The notes under the pieces were generated by a model, which was not told the DNA's origin, searched no databases, and saw nothing but the letters and a program-made list of their open reading frames with translations. This document shows, in pieces, positions 16,454-25,787 of a stretch of 64,000 nt of DNA. The first letter of the stretch is position 1; every line of letters begins with the position of its first letter. The stretch covers positions 62,001-126,000 of the forward strand of contig JANSXC010000019.1 in the NCBI GenBank assembly GCA_024743115.1. Reading direction: 5' to 3'. This DNA comes from a bacterium (GTDB lineage Bacteria > Planctomycetota > UBA1135 > UBA2386). A program made the position numbers and the translations under genes.

Positions 16454-18528
16454 CGCGCGCGAGACGATACCGCCTCGCGGCCGCGCTGCTCGCATCGTCC
16501 CTGTTGGCGCCTCTCGTTCCGGCCCAGGAACGTCACCTGACCCTGCAGAATCTCGCGCCTCTGCCGCGCCGTGAGATCGCCGCGGTCGTCGTGCCGTTCG
16601 CTCGGGGAACGGTGCCGAAGCTGCCGGATCTGCACGTCGAGAACCGCGCAACCGCGTGGCAGCCGTTCGGCGCCCGATGGCCGGATGGTTCGCTGCGCCA
16701 GGCGTTGTGCCTGTTCGAGACGCAGCTGGACGCACTCGCCGAGAGCACCGTCAGACTCGTGGCCGGCAAGGGGCCCGAACTGCCGAGCGGTGACTTGCCC
16801 CTCGCGCCCGTGGACTTCGAGTTCCTGGTCTACCGCGGCGAGAAGATCGTCCGCGCCGCGCCCGAGCGGGTGCGGGACCTCGAGCACAACGCCATGCGTC
16901 GCGTCGAGCTGCGGCGTTGTCGAATCGGCGACACGGGCCTCGTCGCCGAGGTCCTGGTCACGACCTGCCGCGACCAGGCCCACGCGTGGCTCGACGTCGC
17001 GCTGTTCTTCTCGGACCCGACGACCCCGCAGATGTCCGTGCGCGTCGACGAGGTCGCGCTCGAGAGCGACGGCCTCGCCGCGGTGTTCCGCCACGCGCCG
17101 CTGTTCGACGTGCGACAGCGGATGACGAAGACCGGCAGCCGTACCGTGTTGTTCAACACGGTTGCGATCGGTGATGGCCAGGGCATCCGTCGCACGGGCG
17201 TGCTCGTTCCCGGACTCACGGACGACCCGACGATCGACGCCAGCAGTCAGGCCGCGACCGTCGCCCCCGTGCTCGGCGCCACGAGCTGGCGCAGCAGCGG
17301 AGCGTTCGGCGCGTTCGGGCACGTGCCGCCATTGCCGACCTGGCTGCAGGGCCCCGCACTCCGGCGTCACCTCGCCGATCGCCACGCCCGCTTCGTGAAG
17401 GCGAGCCAGGTCACGTTCGGGCCATTCGCACACGGCCCCATGCAGCAGGCCAAGTACGCGGGCCAGACCGGCGACCAGGAAGACTTCGGCGTCGTCAAGC
17501 TGTCACTCGTGGCGGCGTCGGGCATCCCGAGCCAGCTGTTCGAAGCCGAAGCCTCGATGCTCCAGACCGCGTGCCGGCCGGTGCACTTCTACGCCGCCTC
17601 GGGCGCGCCGATCGATCCCGCCGATCGTCCGGAGTGGGTCGTCTGGTCCGGCCGCACGCACTGGCACAAGGGTCAGTCGAAGGACCGGCTCGGCAAGCCG
17701 CACCCAGAACCGAAGTTCGAGACGCACGGCTGGACCGGCAAGGACCGGCAGCACTGGAGTTCGAACTGCCTCGGCGCCTACGCGCTCCTGACCGGCGCGC
17801 ACTGGGCCCGCCGCGAACTCGAGCACGAGCTCATCCTGTACCTCGCCGGCCAGACACTCGATCCGGCACTCGCGACGTCCAACTCCGGCGCACCGCGCGG
17901 CGCCGGTCGCACGGAGCTCGCGGCGACGTGGATCTGGCTCGCGACGGGTGACGAGCGGTTACTCGAGCGGATGAACGCGCGCATCGACCGGGTCTATCAC
18001 CGCCAGTGGGCCGGCCGTGACAACCCGACCACGCGCGTGCGGGCGTTCGCGATCAACCACCCCGATGCGCGCATGCTCGCCGGCAAGACGCACTACTGGA
18101 CCCCGTGGCAGGAGGCGCTCGCGGCCGTCGGCTTCGGCGCCGCCGCGCAGGTCACCCAGAACCCCAGGGCCCGTGAACTCGCCGAGGGCCTGGCGTGCAA
18201 CCTCGTCCGCCACGGCTGGCTCGTGACGGACAAGGAGTGCATCGTCGCTACGGCGCTGCGCTGGCAGGACGGCCGGCCGCTGTCGGCGACGGAACGCCGC
18301 GACCCCGCCGCCGCGCTGTGGTCCTACGGCACAGCGTTCAACGACTGGGCCATCGGCGCGGTGGAGATCGCGCGCGCCACGGCCGAGCGCGCCGACGACG
18401 AGAGGCTCGCGCAACTCGCGGCATCGATCCAGCAGCGCGTGCGGAGCGCGCGCCGACGACCGAACGACGGCGGGCTCGATCGACTCACCGAGTGGGACGC
18501 AGTGCGCTGGCCACCAAAACGGCCGTAG
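16426..18528 (+). CDS. Large secreted protein, possibly polysaccharide-lyase-like (PcRGLX/YetA type)
   Basis: A 700-residue protein with a basic n-region and signal peptide (RLAAALLASSLLAPLVPAQ). The first half is beta-rich, with conserved phrases ENRATAWQPFGARWPDGSLRQA and LFFSDPTTPQMSVRVDEV. The second half is alpha-helical with Trp/His-rich blocks (YWTPWQEALAAVGFGAAAQV, HWSSNCLGAYALLTGAHW) suggesting an alpha/alpha toroid. This order recalls exo-rhamnogalacturonan-lyase-like proteins, but I cannot confirm catalytic residues. Only one start codon precedes the signal peptide, and it lies inside the 5' end of the divergent neighbour. A glycan-degrading role is a guess. Confidence 0.6.
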   Translation: MPATRSQSSSRARRYRLAAALLASSLLAPLVPAQERHLTLQNLAPLPRREIAAVVVPFARGTVPKLPDLHVENRATAWQPFGARWPDGSLRQALCLFETQLDALAESTVRLVAGKGPELPSGDLPLAPVDFEFLVYRGEKIVRAAPERVRDLEHNAMRRVELRRCRIGDTGLVAEVLVTTCRDQAHAWLDVALFFSDPTTPQMSVRVDEVALESDGLAAVFRHAPLFDVRQRMTKTGSRTVLFNTVAIGDGQGIRRTGVLVPGLTDDPTIDASSQAATVAPVLGATSWRSSGAFGAFGHVPPLPTWLQGPALRRHLADRHARFVKASQVTFGPFAHGPMQQAKYAGQTGDQEDFGVVKLSLVAASGIPSQLFEAEASMLQTACRPVHFYAASGAPIDPADRPEWVVWSGRTHWHKGQSKDRLGKPHPEPKFETHGWTGKDRQHWSSNCLGAYALLTGAHWARRELEHELILYLAGQTLDPALATSNSGAPRGAGRTELAATWIWLATGDERLLERMNARIDRVYHRQWAGRDNPTTRVRAFAINHPDARMLAGKTHYWTPWQEALAAVGFGAAAQVTQNPRARELAEGLACNLVRHGWLVTDKECIVATALRWQDGRPLSATERRDPAAALWSYGTAFNDWAIGAVEIARATAERADDERLAQLAASIQQRVRSARRRPNDGGLDRLTEWDAVRWPPKRP

Positions 18529-18543
18529 CAGCCGGAACGTCCG

Positions 18544-19122
18544 CTACCGGTGCGGCTCCGACGACTCCTGCACCCATTGCAGTCCGGCGAGCCCGTCGAT
18601 GCTCGCCGCGTTCTTCTTGCGCTGGTAGTCCGCGCTGCCGACCTGCCCCTTGCGATCGCGCCAGGCAGTCATGTCGTCACGCTCGCCCTCGAACGAGTAC
18701 AGCGGCACGCCGTAGCCGCACGAGTTGCTGACGCGCTCGACCCGCAGCCGGATCACGGTCCGCTCGGCCGCGCGCGAGTCCGGCGCGAAGCGTGCGCGCA
18801 AGGCCGCGAACTCCGCATGCTCGGGCTCGATGACCTCTCCGCGACCGTGCAGTCGCAGGATCCTGGCCTGCCCCTCGAACGCACAGAACATGATGCACAT
18901 CCGCCCGTTCTCGCGCAGGTGCGCGACGGTCTCGATCCCGCTGCCGACGAAGTCGAGGTAGGCGACCGTCTGCTCGTCGAGAATGCGGAACGTATCGAAC
19001 CCCTTCGGCGAACAGTTCACGTGACCCGCGGCGGCGAGCGGCGCCGTCGCGACGAAGAACATCTTCTGCTGTGAGATCCAGTCCTGCTGCGCCGGAGAGA
19101 GCGCGGATGCGACACTGCCCAT
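18544..19122 (-). CDS. Pyridoxamine 5'-phosphate oxidase-family flavin-binding protein
   Basis: This 192-residue protein has a split-barrel fold signature: FFVATAPLAAAGHVNCSPKGFDTFRILD, then VAYLDFVGSGIETVAHLRENGRMCIMFCAFEG and ILRLHGRGEVIEP. These motifs are typical of the short pyridoxamine-phosphate-oxidase-like family that binds FMN or F420. The substrate is unknown. The ATG at 19122 is chosen because the family alignment begins just after it (SALSPAQQDWI); earlier in-frame codons add unrelated sequence. It converges on the secreted protein gene at 18528. Confidence 0.8.
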   Translation of the reverse strand: MGSVASALSPAQQDWISQQKMFFVATAPLAAAGHVNCSPKGFDTFRILDEQTVAYLDFVGSGIETVAHLRENGRMCIMFCAFEGQARILRLHGRGEVIEPEHAEFAALRARFAPDSRAAERTVIRLRVERVSNSCGYGVPLYSFEGERDDMTAWRDRKGQVGSADYQRKKNAASIDGLAGLQWVQESSEPHR

Positions 19123-19183
19123 GGACGAAAGGCTAGCGCGCGACCGGCCGGTCGCCATACGACAAGCGACCACTGGCGGTCAG

Positions 19184-20260
19184 CTACCGCCCGGTCGGCG
19201 ACTGGCCGGCAGTTGCAGCCCGAGGCCGCCAGACCGGGAACGTTCGCCCCGATGCCGTGAGCCGACGTGGCGCAGCGTCACCCGTAACGCCCACGATCCA
19301 GACGGCCCGGTCCGCGCGCGACGCCCCGTGCTCGAACGCAACGAAGCGGGCATCGGGCGACCAGGTCGGCGGCGCAAACCAGCCATCGACCTCGGCGAGC
19401 ATGCGCACATCCGAACCGTCCCGCGCCATGCAGCGCAATCGATCGCGCGGCTCACCGCCCTCGATCCACACGATGCGCCGACCATCGGGCGACAGCACCG
19501 CGCGCGAATCCGTCGCCACGCTGTGAGTCAGCGCCCGACGGGAGCCGGACACGAGATCGTGCACGACGAGCTCGGAGCGGCCATCGAAACCCGCCGCCAA
19601 CACCACCTCGTTCGCGGAGAGCAGGAACATGACCTCGCCAGCTCCGATCGGCCGCGTGCGGGCGACGGCCATCGAGGTCGCAGCCTCGAACTCGACGAGG
19701 TGGGACTCGATCCGAACGCGGCGCTCCGCCGAGGCGCCAGCCGACACGAACGCCGAGAACGCCAACCGCGTGCCGCACGGTGACCACGCTGGCGCGAGGT
19801 CACGGTGGCCGAGCTCGTGGATGCGCGACTGGCCCGTGCCGTCCCGATTCATCAACCACACGCCATCGCCGCCGCGATGAAAGGCCACGTGTCCGCTACC
19901 GCCCCGACTGCTAGGCCGATCCGCCGCGGAACGATTGTCGCGTGCGGTCCGCGTCAGGTTGTTGGTTTCGCCCGTCACGGGGTCGACGCACCAGATGTCC
20001 CACGCGCCGCCGTCGTGATTCCAGTAGAGCAGCCGCGAACCGTCCCCCAGCCAATGCAGCGGCCGGGCGAAGTCGTTGTCGGGCACGAGCACGCGTTCGT
20101 TCCCGGTGTTCACGTCGACGAGCAGAATGCGCCCGCCGTCGTTGCACGCGATCTCGCCACCCGGCATCGACGGCGAGGGCTCGGCCACCGCACGAGAGTT
20201 GTCGGACTGGGCTGTGAGAGCCGAGGCGAACGCGAGAATCAGCAGAGGAATCGGTTTCAT
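19184..20260 (-). CDS. Secreted TolB-like beta-propeller (PD40 repeats)
   Basis: The 358-residue protein has a signal peptide (MKPIPLLILAFASALTAQ) and a series of PD40 propeller blades with the typical strand-turn Trp-Ser-Pro-Asp pattern: LAPAWSPCGTRLAFSA, AVLSPDGRRIVWIEGG and PPTWSPDARFVAFEHG. Propellers of this class bind partner proteins or peptides in the periplasm, but no catalytic domain is attached. Its partner is unknown. It has no clear operon mate; the downstream PPOX-like gene lies 61 bases away. Confidence 0.7.
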   Translation of the reverse strand: MKPIPLLILAFASALTAQSDNSRAVAEPSPSMPGGEIACNDGGRILLVDVNTGNERVLVPDNDFARPLHWLGDGSRLLYWNHDGGAWDIWCVDPVTGETNNLTRTARDNRSAADRPSSRGGSGHVAFHRGGDGVWLMNRDGTGQSRIHELGHRDLAPAWSPCGTRLAFSAFVSAGASAERRVRIESHLVEFEAATSMAVARTRPIGAGEVMFLLSANEVVLAAGFDGRSELVVHDLVSGSRRALTHSVATDSRAVLSPDGRRIVWIEGGEPRDRLRCMARDGSDVRMLAEVDGWFAPPTWSPDARFVAFEHGASRADRAVWIVGVTGDAAPRRLTASGRTFPVWRPRAATAGQSPTGR

Positions 20261-20329
20261 GGCACACTTCGGACGCTCACGCGAGCGACGATGTTAGCGA
20301 ATGCCGCCAGGAACCCGCGAGCCTGCACG

Positions 20330-20980
20330 ATGCCCCGAATGCCCGCGCTGCCCGACTCCGAACCGCCCCCTCGCCGCCGCCGCCGGCTGCGGCGTTGCCT
20401 GCTGGCCGTCGGCGGACCCGTCGTCGCCTATCTGCTGACGATCGCGATCTTCGGCACCACCTCCACGGTGCGCGGGCCGACGGAACCGCGGGCGCCGACG
20501 TCGATCTTCATCCTGCGCGAAGCCCTCCACGTCGGGCTCGTGATTCCCGATGCCGCCGCAGCGCCGAGCTCCTACATCGAGTACGGCTTCGGCGACTGGC
20601 AATACTTCGCACTGGCGAACACCGAGTGGTATCGCCTGCCGCCGGCCGTGCTCTGGCCGACGGCGGGAGCGTTGGCGAGACGACGCTTCCGCGCAACGAC
20701 CCCGGCCGAGCTCCGCGCCCGCGCGCCGCACTACGTCGAGCTCGATGAGGTCCTCGTCGAGGCAGCAGCCGTCACCCGACTCCGCGATCGGCTCACCGCC
20801 GAGTTCGCAGCGGGCGAGCCTGAACTCGTGAAGAGCTGGAACCACCGCATGAGCTTCGTGCCGAGCCCCGCCTCCTACTGGTTCGGCAACACGTGCGCCG
20901 ACGTGGTCGCGAACTGGCTCGCGGAGCTCGACTGCGAAGTGTCGTTCGTCGCCCTACGCGCGAGCCTGCGATCTTCCTGA
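20330..20980 (+). CDS. Membrane-anchored DUF2459-like protein
   Basis: A 216-residue protein with an Arg-rich N-terminus (PPPRRRRRLRRCLLAVGG) and one transmembrane helix (PVVAYLLTIAIFG). The periplasmic part has ILREALHVGLVIP, SYIEYGFGDWQYFALANTEWY and SYWFGNTCADVVANWL, which resembles the DUF2459 family in its His/Gly-Asp-Trp pattern. A CAxxVANWL-like stretch recalls NlpC/P60-like peptidase folds, but I cannot confirm catalysis. ATG at 20330 or 20339 are both usable; the upstream in-frame extension is a shadow of the divergent propeller gene. Confidence 0.6.
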   Translation: MPRMPALPDSEPPPRRRRRLRRCLLAVGGPVVAYLLTIAIFGTTSTVRGPTEPRAPTSIFILREALHVGLVIPDAAAAPSSYIEYGFGDWQYFALANTEWYRLPPAVLWPTAGALARRRFRATTPAELRARAPHYVELDEVLVEAAAVTRLRDRLTAEFAAGEPELVKSWNHRMSFVPSPASYWFGNTCADVVANWLAELDCEVSFVALRASLRSS

Positions 20981-20994
20981 AACGAACGCGCGCC

Positions 20995-21876
20995 TCAGGC
21001 CGGTCCGCGGCGCGCGCGAAAGGCGAGCTCGCCCGAGGTCAGCCGCACGCGGCCATCCGTAGGTGCGCACTGCTTGTCGACGAACCGGTAACTCGCCGAC
21101 GGATTCCGCGACGCGCGACCGAAGCGCCGCTGGACCTGCTGCTCGAGCGCCTCGAGTAGCTGGCCGTGGGTCACGATGCCAGCCTCGAGCACGAGGTCCC
21201 CGATCGGGCGCCCGCCGCCACCGGGTGGCTGCGGCAGCGCATCGACCTGCTCGTGGGAGCAGAATCCGAGTTCTACGAGCAACTCCCCGAGTCTTTCTTC
21301 GCGCGGGCAGCGCGAGCTCGCCGTGCGCTGCAAGATGCCGTTCACGAACTCGAAACGCAGTTCTTCGCCGTCGACGTCGACGTGCAGCACGCCGCTCTTG
21401 CGCATACGGCCAAGGAACTGCGCTACCGAGACGAGTGGCATGCTCGAGTTCGTGCCACGCAACGTCGAACCGTCGGCCTGGTCTTCGGACTCGCCGGGCC
21501 GGGCGACGCGTGGCGCCGCAGTCGCGGGGCGCGCCGGAGCGGGCGGCCGCGCAGCAGTCGGCGCAACGTTCACCGCGGGCCGCGCCATCCGCTGGGGCTG
21601 CGGAGCTGGTGGCTCGTCGATGCTGAGCGGCCCCGTCGCGGGCGCGGGCGCGACCGGCGCGGCGACCCCACCCAGCATGTCGGCGACGGCATCCGCGAGA
21701 TCCCGCATGCCGCGTTCCAGCTGGGCCAGCCGATCGACGGCATCACCGATGTCGAGCTGCCGCATCGACACCTGCTCGAGCGTCTGTGCGAGGCCGTTCG
21801 CAAACGACACGAAGTCGTCGCAGTAGCCGGAGACGAGCGAGTTCGCCGCTGCAGCCGGGAACGTCGGGGCATTCAT
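20995..21876 (-). CDS. DUF4388 domain protein
   Basis: The 293-residue soluble protein has an N-terminal helical region (VSMRQLDIGDAVDRLAQLERGMRDLADAV) that could form a coiled coil. A Pro/Ala-rich linker follows. The DUF4388-type domain reads MPLVSVAQFLGRMRKSGVLHVDVDGEELRFEFVNG... with LGELLVELGFCSHEQVDAL after it. Such domains occur with signalling modules in myxobacteria and planctomycetes. The C-terminal ~70 residues include IGDLVLEAGIVTHGQLLEALEQQVQRRF, a helix-hairpin repeat common after these domains. The exact role is unknown. Confidence 0.7.
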   Translation of the reverse strand: MNAPTFPAAAANSLVSGYCDDFVSFANGLAQTLEQVSMRQLDIGDAVDRLAQLERGMRDLADAVADMLGGVAAPVAPAPATGPLSIDEPPAPQPQRMARPAVNVAPTAARPPAPARPATAAPRVARPGESEDQADGSTLRGTNSSMPLVSVAQFLGRMRKSGVLHVDVDGEELRFEFVNGILQRTASSRCPREERLGELLVELGFCSHEQVDALPQPPGGGGRPIGDLVLEAGIVTHGQLLEALEQQVQRRFGRASRNPSASYRFVDKQCAPTDGRVRLTSGELAFRARRGPA

Positions 21877-22047
21877 GGATTTCCCTATCGGCAGTCCCGG
21901 GCACGGACTGCAGAGCCCACGCACGACGACGCCATCGCCGCGCTGCCACGGACCCTTCCAGAGCGGCCTGCGCCCCGGCACGGCCGTGCGCGCGGGAAGG
22001 CCCGCCGGTCTGACCAGACTCCCGGTCGACCGCCTATGCTCGCCCAC

Positions 22048-22887
22048 ATGTCGAGCGCGACTCTTACCGCCATCCTGTTCACCGCGACCCTGACCGTTGC
22101 CGCCACCTCGCAGCAGGCGCCCAACCTGCTCCCGCCGCTCGGCAACTGGTCCGTACAGGTCAACCCGGCTCACGTGGTGACCACGGTGACGAACGGCGAG
22201 ATCACGCTGCAGGCGAACGGCAATCACGTCGCATCTCCGATCACGATCGACGTGCCGTTCACCGTGCCGCACGCCGGCACCTATCTGCTGTGGCTCGACG
22301 CGGTGTGGGCCAGCGTGCCCGGCTCGAGCGACCCGTGGGACTGGTCGATTGCCGGCGTCGGCGCCGGGACCTGGAAGCAGTTCGGCGGCACCGGCAGCCG
22401 CAATGTCGCCCAATGGATCGTTCGGCTGCCGTCGGGACCGACGACCATGCGGCTGTCGACGACTTCGTTCGGCCTCGGCAACCTCGGCCGCGTGTGGCCA
22501 GCGGAACTGCGAGCCGTCGACGGTCCGCAGCTGGTTCCGGATCTCTGCTTCGCCGATCCCGGGGTCGCGGTCTACGCCAGCTTCAACATCCTCAACCGGC
22601 AACCGCTCACCAACCCGGTCTATCTGCTCTACACCTCGCGGCAAACGTTGACGACGCCGATCAACTGGACGTTCGGCGATCAGTGGCTCGCGAACCCCCT
22701 CTACCTCGGCGCGCTCAACAGCGCCCGGTTCCAGCCCAACACGACGCCGGTCGCCAACGCGCTCCACGGTCTCGTGTTCCGCCCGGCCAGCGCCCCGCAG
22801 TGGTGGCAAGTCGTCGAATACGACACCGTCAACCCACTGGCCACGCTTCGGCTCGGCAGCCCGAACCGCACGGCCGCCGGGCACTGA
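22048..22887 (+). CDS. Secreted hypothetical protein
   Basis: This 279-residue protein starts with a signal peptide (MSSATLTAILFTATLTVAATSQQ); an ATG 12 bases earlier is equally possible. The mature part is rich in beta-prone Thr/Val stretches, Trp and Asn. A carbohydrate-binding-like jelly roll is plausible from ITIDVPFTVPHAGTYLLWLD and GPTTMRLSTTSFGLG, which resemble sequences in carbohydrate-binding modules. The C-terminal third reads PLTNPVYLLYTSRQTLTTP and is not recognised. No catalytic motif is seen. Confidence 0.6.
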   Translation: MSSATLTAILFTATLTVAATSQQAPNLLPPLGNWSVQVNPAHVVTTVTNGEITLQANGNHVASPITIDVPFTVPHAGTYLLWLDAVWASVPGSSDPWDWSIAGVGAGTWKQFGGTGSRNVAQWIVRLPSGPTTMRLSTTSFGLGNLGRVWPAELRAVDGPQLVPDLCFADPGVAVYASFNILNRQPLTNPVYLLYTSRQTLTTPINWTFGDQWLANPLYLGALNSARFQPNTTPVANALHGLVFRPASAPQWWQVVEYDTVNPLATLRLGSPNRTAAGH

Positions 22888-22898
22888 AGGGCCGTGCG

Positions 22899-23777
22899 CT
22901 ACTCGATCGGCTCGGCGTAGTCGACGTGGAGCTGGTAGATATCGACGCAGTAGCCGTCCAGCTCGAAGGCCTCGATCTCGAATCGGCCGACGACCTTCAT
23001 CGGTTCGAAGTTGTAGTCGATCGCCTTGCCCTTCGGCATGACGCAGCGCACGAGGCCGTTGATGTCCGGCGGCTGGCCGTAGCAGCACGCCCACAGCGAT
23101 TCGACGAGCAGGAACTCGCGCATGTTCTCGACTTCTTCGATCGGCAGCATGAAGCCGAGCATCAGGACCCGCTTGCCGTCGAGATCGCGAACCCTCTGCG
23201 GCATTCCTTTCAGCTTGTCCTGATACTTCCAGTTGCTGATCTTCTGGAACGGCAGCACCTGATCGATGCCGGCGATCTTGCCGGTCTCGATCAGCTTGCG
23301 AAGTCTCTTCTCGGCTTCGAGCATCGCCTGCGCGCTGCGCATCGCCGCGAGGTCCGCAGGGTCGGTGCCCTTGGGCAGCTCCTTCCCGGCATTTTCTGGC
23401 GATGTCTCCGGTTCGGTGCCCGGCTTCGCCGTCACTGCGGGGCCCTTCTGGATCGCGCCCCTCTGGGCCTCACCCTGCGGATCCTGCAGCGCCTTCGCCG
23501 CCGCCATGCCAGCCTCTTCGACGCGCGGCTCCCCGCCGTTCTCGAGCACGGAAACCGTGATCGTCGCGGCCAGCCCGAGCAGCAGCACGGCCGCCGCGAG
23601 CAACCGCCCGCCCGCGGGGCCGAGCCGCACCCCGACCCGACCCGACTCACGCGAATCCACGGCCGCACGCTCGAGAATGCTCGCCAACCGGTCGGGTGGT
23701 GACTCGCCGCCACCCGCCTCGGCGATGGCCTGATCGAACTGCCGCTCAGCGACGTCCTGTTGCGTTTGGTCAGTCAT
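22899..23777 (-). CDS. DUF3299 protein with anti-sigma-like N-terminus
   Basis: A 292-residue protein. Residues 1-55 are polar and helical (ERQFDQAIAEAGGGESPPDRLASILERA), followed by one transmembrane segment (LLAAAVLLLGLAATITVSVL). A variable linker precedes a C-terminal DUF3299 domain: LDGKRVLMLGFMLPI, LLVESLWACCYGQPPDING and MKVVGRFEIEAFELDGYCVDIYQL. The N-terminal layout is that of an anti-sigma factor, and the gene overlaps the preceding ECF sigma gene by eight bases, so it may sequester that sigma factor. The CC pair in WACCYGQ is conserved in DUF3299 and could bind metal. Confidence 0.75.
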   Translation of the reverse strand: MTDQTQQDVAERQFDQAIAEAGGGESPPDRLASILERAAVDSRESGRVGVRLGPAGGRLLAAAVLLLGLAATITVSVLENGGEPRVEEAGMAAAKALQDPQGEAQRGAIQKGPAVTAKPGTEPETSPENAGKELPKGTDPADLAAMRSAQAMLEAEKRLRKLIETGKIAGIDQVLPFQKISNWKYQDKLKGMPQRVRDLDGKRVLMLGFMLPIEEVENMREFLLVESLWACCYGQPPDINGLVRCVMPKGKAIDYNFEPMKVVGRFEIEAFELDGYCVDIYQLHVDYAEPIE

Positions 23778-24354
23778 GCACCTGCTCCTGTTCTTCCCGC
23801 TGCCGAACGCACTCGCGCAGCGCCTGCCGCGCCCGGCTCAGCAACGACTTCAAGCCGTTGGTTCCGAGCTCGAGCCGACGTGCGATCTCGGCGGACTCGA
23901 ACCCCTCGACATGATGCCATTCGAGCGCGTCCCGCGACCGTCCGCGCAACTGCTTCATGCAGGCCCGGAGCGAATCGATGCGCTCGTCCTCGATCGCGCC
24001 CGGCGACTCGCTCACGAACTCGTCGACCGCATCGCACCAGGACACTTCGAGCGGTCGACTTCGCCGTCGCCGGCGAGCCCCGAGCAACAAGTTGCGGGCG
24101 ACACCACGCAGGAACGCAGCGGGGCGCCGCACGAGTTCTCGCGCTCCAGAAGTCCCACCCCCTTCGCCCCCACCCAGCCGGCGGGCCGCGAGCACGAACG
24201 TCTCCTGCATGAGGTCATCGGCCTCGTGCGCGTCCGCACCGAGCAGCCGCAGATAGCGCCAGATCGGTGCCTGATGGCGCCGGACCAGAGCCGCCAAATC
24301 GACCGGCGCGCGATCGACCGGCCCGCGGCCGTCCGAGTCATCGGGCCGCGACAT
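23770..24354 (-). CDS. RNA polymerase ECF-type sigma factor
   Basis: This 194-residue sigma factor has region 2 (LVRRHQAPIWRYLRLLGADAHEADDLMQETFVLAARRL) and region 4 (LRACMKQLRGRSRDALEWHHVEGFESAEIARRLELGTNGLKSLLSRARQALRECV). The start at 24354 has GAGG about seven bases upstream and is preferred over the longer ORF. It overlaps the downstream DUF3299 membrane gene, which is the likely anti-sigma partner. Its target promoters are unknown. Confidence 0.87.
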   Translation of the reverse strand: MSRPDDSDGRGPVDRAPVDLAALVRRHQAPIWRYLRLLGADAHEADDLMQETFVLAARRLGGGEGGGTSGARELVRRPAAFLRGVARNLLLGARRRRRSRPLEVSWCDAVDEFVSESPGAIEDERIDSLRACMKQLRGRSRDALEWHHVEGFESAEIARRLELGTNGLKSLLSRARQALRECVRQREEQEQVHD

Positions 24355-24488
24355 GGCGCTCCTCGCAGCGCGGCGGACGAGGCTGGCTTCTTGCGCAAAA
24401 GGCATCGCAGTGCCAGTGCCGGGAGGGGTGGTTCAAGGTGCAGCGATTTGGAGGTTTTCGTCAGCCGAGCCGCCAGCCACCGCCGACG

Positions 24489-25715
24489 CTACTGCCAAGG
24501 CTCGGTCTCGAGGCGCTTCTGCTGCTTCTTGAAGATGCGCCGGAACGTCGACGCCTGGCCCTTCCCGGTCGTCGCCGCACGCAGGTAGTCGAGAAACTGC
24601 GCCCTCAGCGCCGCGTCGCGATGCTCGTAGAGGAACCGGAAGAGCGCCCAGGCCTGCGCGTATTTGACCTGCTGCTTGGACGACGCCATGAAGTCGCCGG
24701 CCTTGAGATTCAGCAGTCGGTGCACGCCATAGAGCTTCTTGTCCCTCGTCGCCTGCAACAACGTGCGGCGATGCACCGCAATGTTGCTCGCCGGCCCGAG
24801 TGAGGCCTTGCCCTTGCCGGGAGTGCGCACGCGCCCCTCCATGTACTCGGCCCAACCTTCGTCGAGCCACGCCGGCAACGTGCCACGACTCTTCGTCGCC
24901 CGCACGAAGAAGAAGTGCAGCAAGAGATGCGTACCTTCGTGCACCAGCGCGAAGGGCCGGCCGCGCTCGACGACGGTGAACAGCGCGAGATCGGACACGG
25001 AGAAGTAGGCCCCGACGTTGGAACCCTGTCCGGGCATCTGCCGGCGCTCGCGATAGAGCCGCACCGACATCGGCTCCACGATCTCGAGCAAACCGAGTTC
25101 CTCGCCGAAGACCTCGTGGAAGATCCAGTAGAGCTGCTCGAGTTCCATCAAGGTGTCGAGCGCCATTCGCAGGCCTGCCGCACACTGGATCTCGAAGTGT
25201 TCGGACCGCAGCCGCCACGCGTCATCGAAGTCCTCGCCCAGCGCGTCCGCCTTGGCGAACGGCACCCACTTGCCATCGATCTCGACGTGGAACTTCTTGC
25301 CGCGCTTCTTGTTCCCGAGCAGTTCATGGATCGCGGCATCGCCCGGGCGCTGTAGCAACGCGTACCAGCGCAGCAACCGCGCTTCGTGCACCAGGCCCGA
25401 GTTCTCCGCCGCGGTCGCGAGTTCGAGCAGCCGGCCGACGTCATCAGCCGGCGTGTCCTGCCAGGCCGTCATCAGACTCCTGTGCTTGGCGGCGACACTC
25501 GTGACCGACCGCACCTTCTCGCGGCTGAACGAACGATCACGAGAACCGACGCGCAGGATCACGGTGTTCTCGTCGGCGCGCAGCACGCGGCCACGCAGCT
25601 GCTTACCGCTCGTGAGCACGACCGTGTCGCGCGCCGCGACAGACTGCGCCGCCGCTGCGGCGAGCGGGATCAGCGCCAGGAGAATCGCCGCGATGCACCG
25701 CGCGATCGCTCGCAT
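24489..25715 (-). CDS. Secreted DUF1570-type gluzincin metallopeptidase
   Basis: The 408-residue protein has a signal peptide (IARCIAAILLALIPLAAAAAQ) and a short beta segment (DTVVLTSGKQLRGRVLRADENTVILRVG) like SLA1/PRC-type barrels. The metallopeptidase core has FALVHEGTHLLLHFF, an HExxH zinc site, with LDEGWAEYMEG downstream supplying the glutamate ligand. This is the DUF1570 arrangement known mainly from planctomycetes. The substrate is unknown. The ATG at 25715 is chosen because it begins the signal peptide. Confidence 0.82.
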   Translation of the reverse strand: MRAIARCIAAILLALIPLAAAAAQSVAARDTVVLTSGKQLRGRVLRADENTVILRVGSRDRSFSREKVRSVTSVAAKHRSLMTAWQDTPADDVGRLLELATAAENSGLVHEARLLRWYALLQRPGDAAIHELLGNKKRGKKFHVEIDGKWVPFAKADALGEDFDDAWRLRSEHFEIQCAAGLRMALDTLMELEQLYWIFHEVFGEELGLLEIVEPMSVRLYRERRQMPGQGSNVGAYFSVSDLALFTVVERGRPFALVHEGTHLLLHFFFVRATKSRGTLPAWLDEGWAEYMEGRVRTPGKGKASLGPASNIAVHRRTLLQATRDKKLYGVHRLLNLKAGDFMASSKQQVKYAQAWALFRFLYEHRDAALRAQFLDYLRAATTGKGQASTFRRIFKKQQKRLETEPWQ

Positions 25716-25787
25716 CGCGCAAACTCTGGTCGGTGAGGTCGACACCCTGCCGAGTCTACCCGACTCACGTGTGCTATCGTGGCAACC

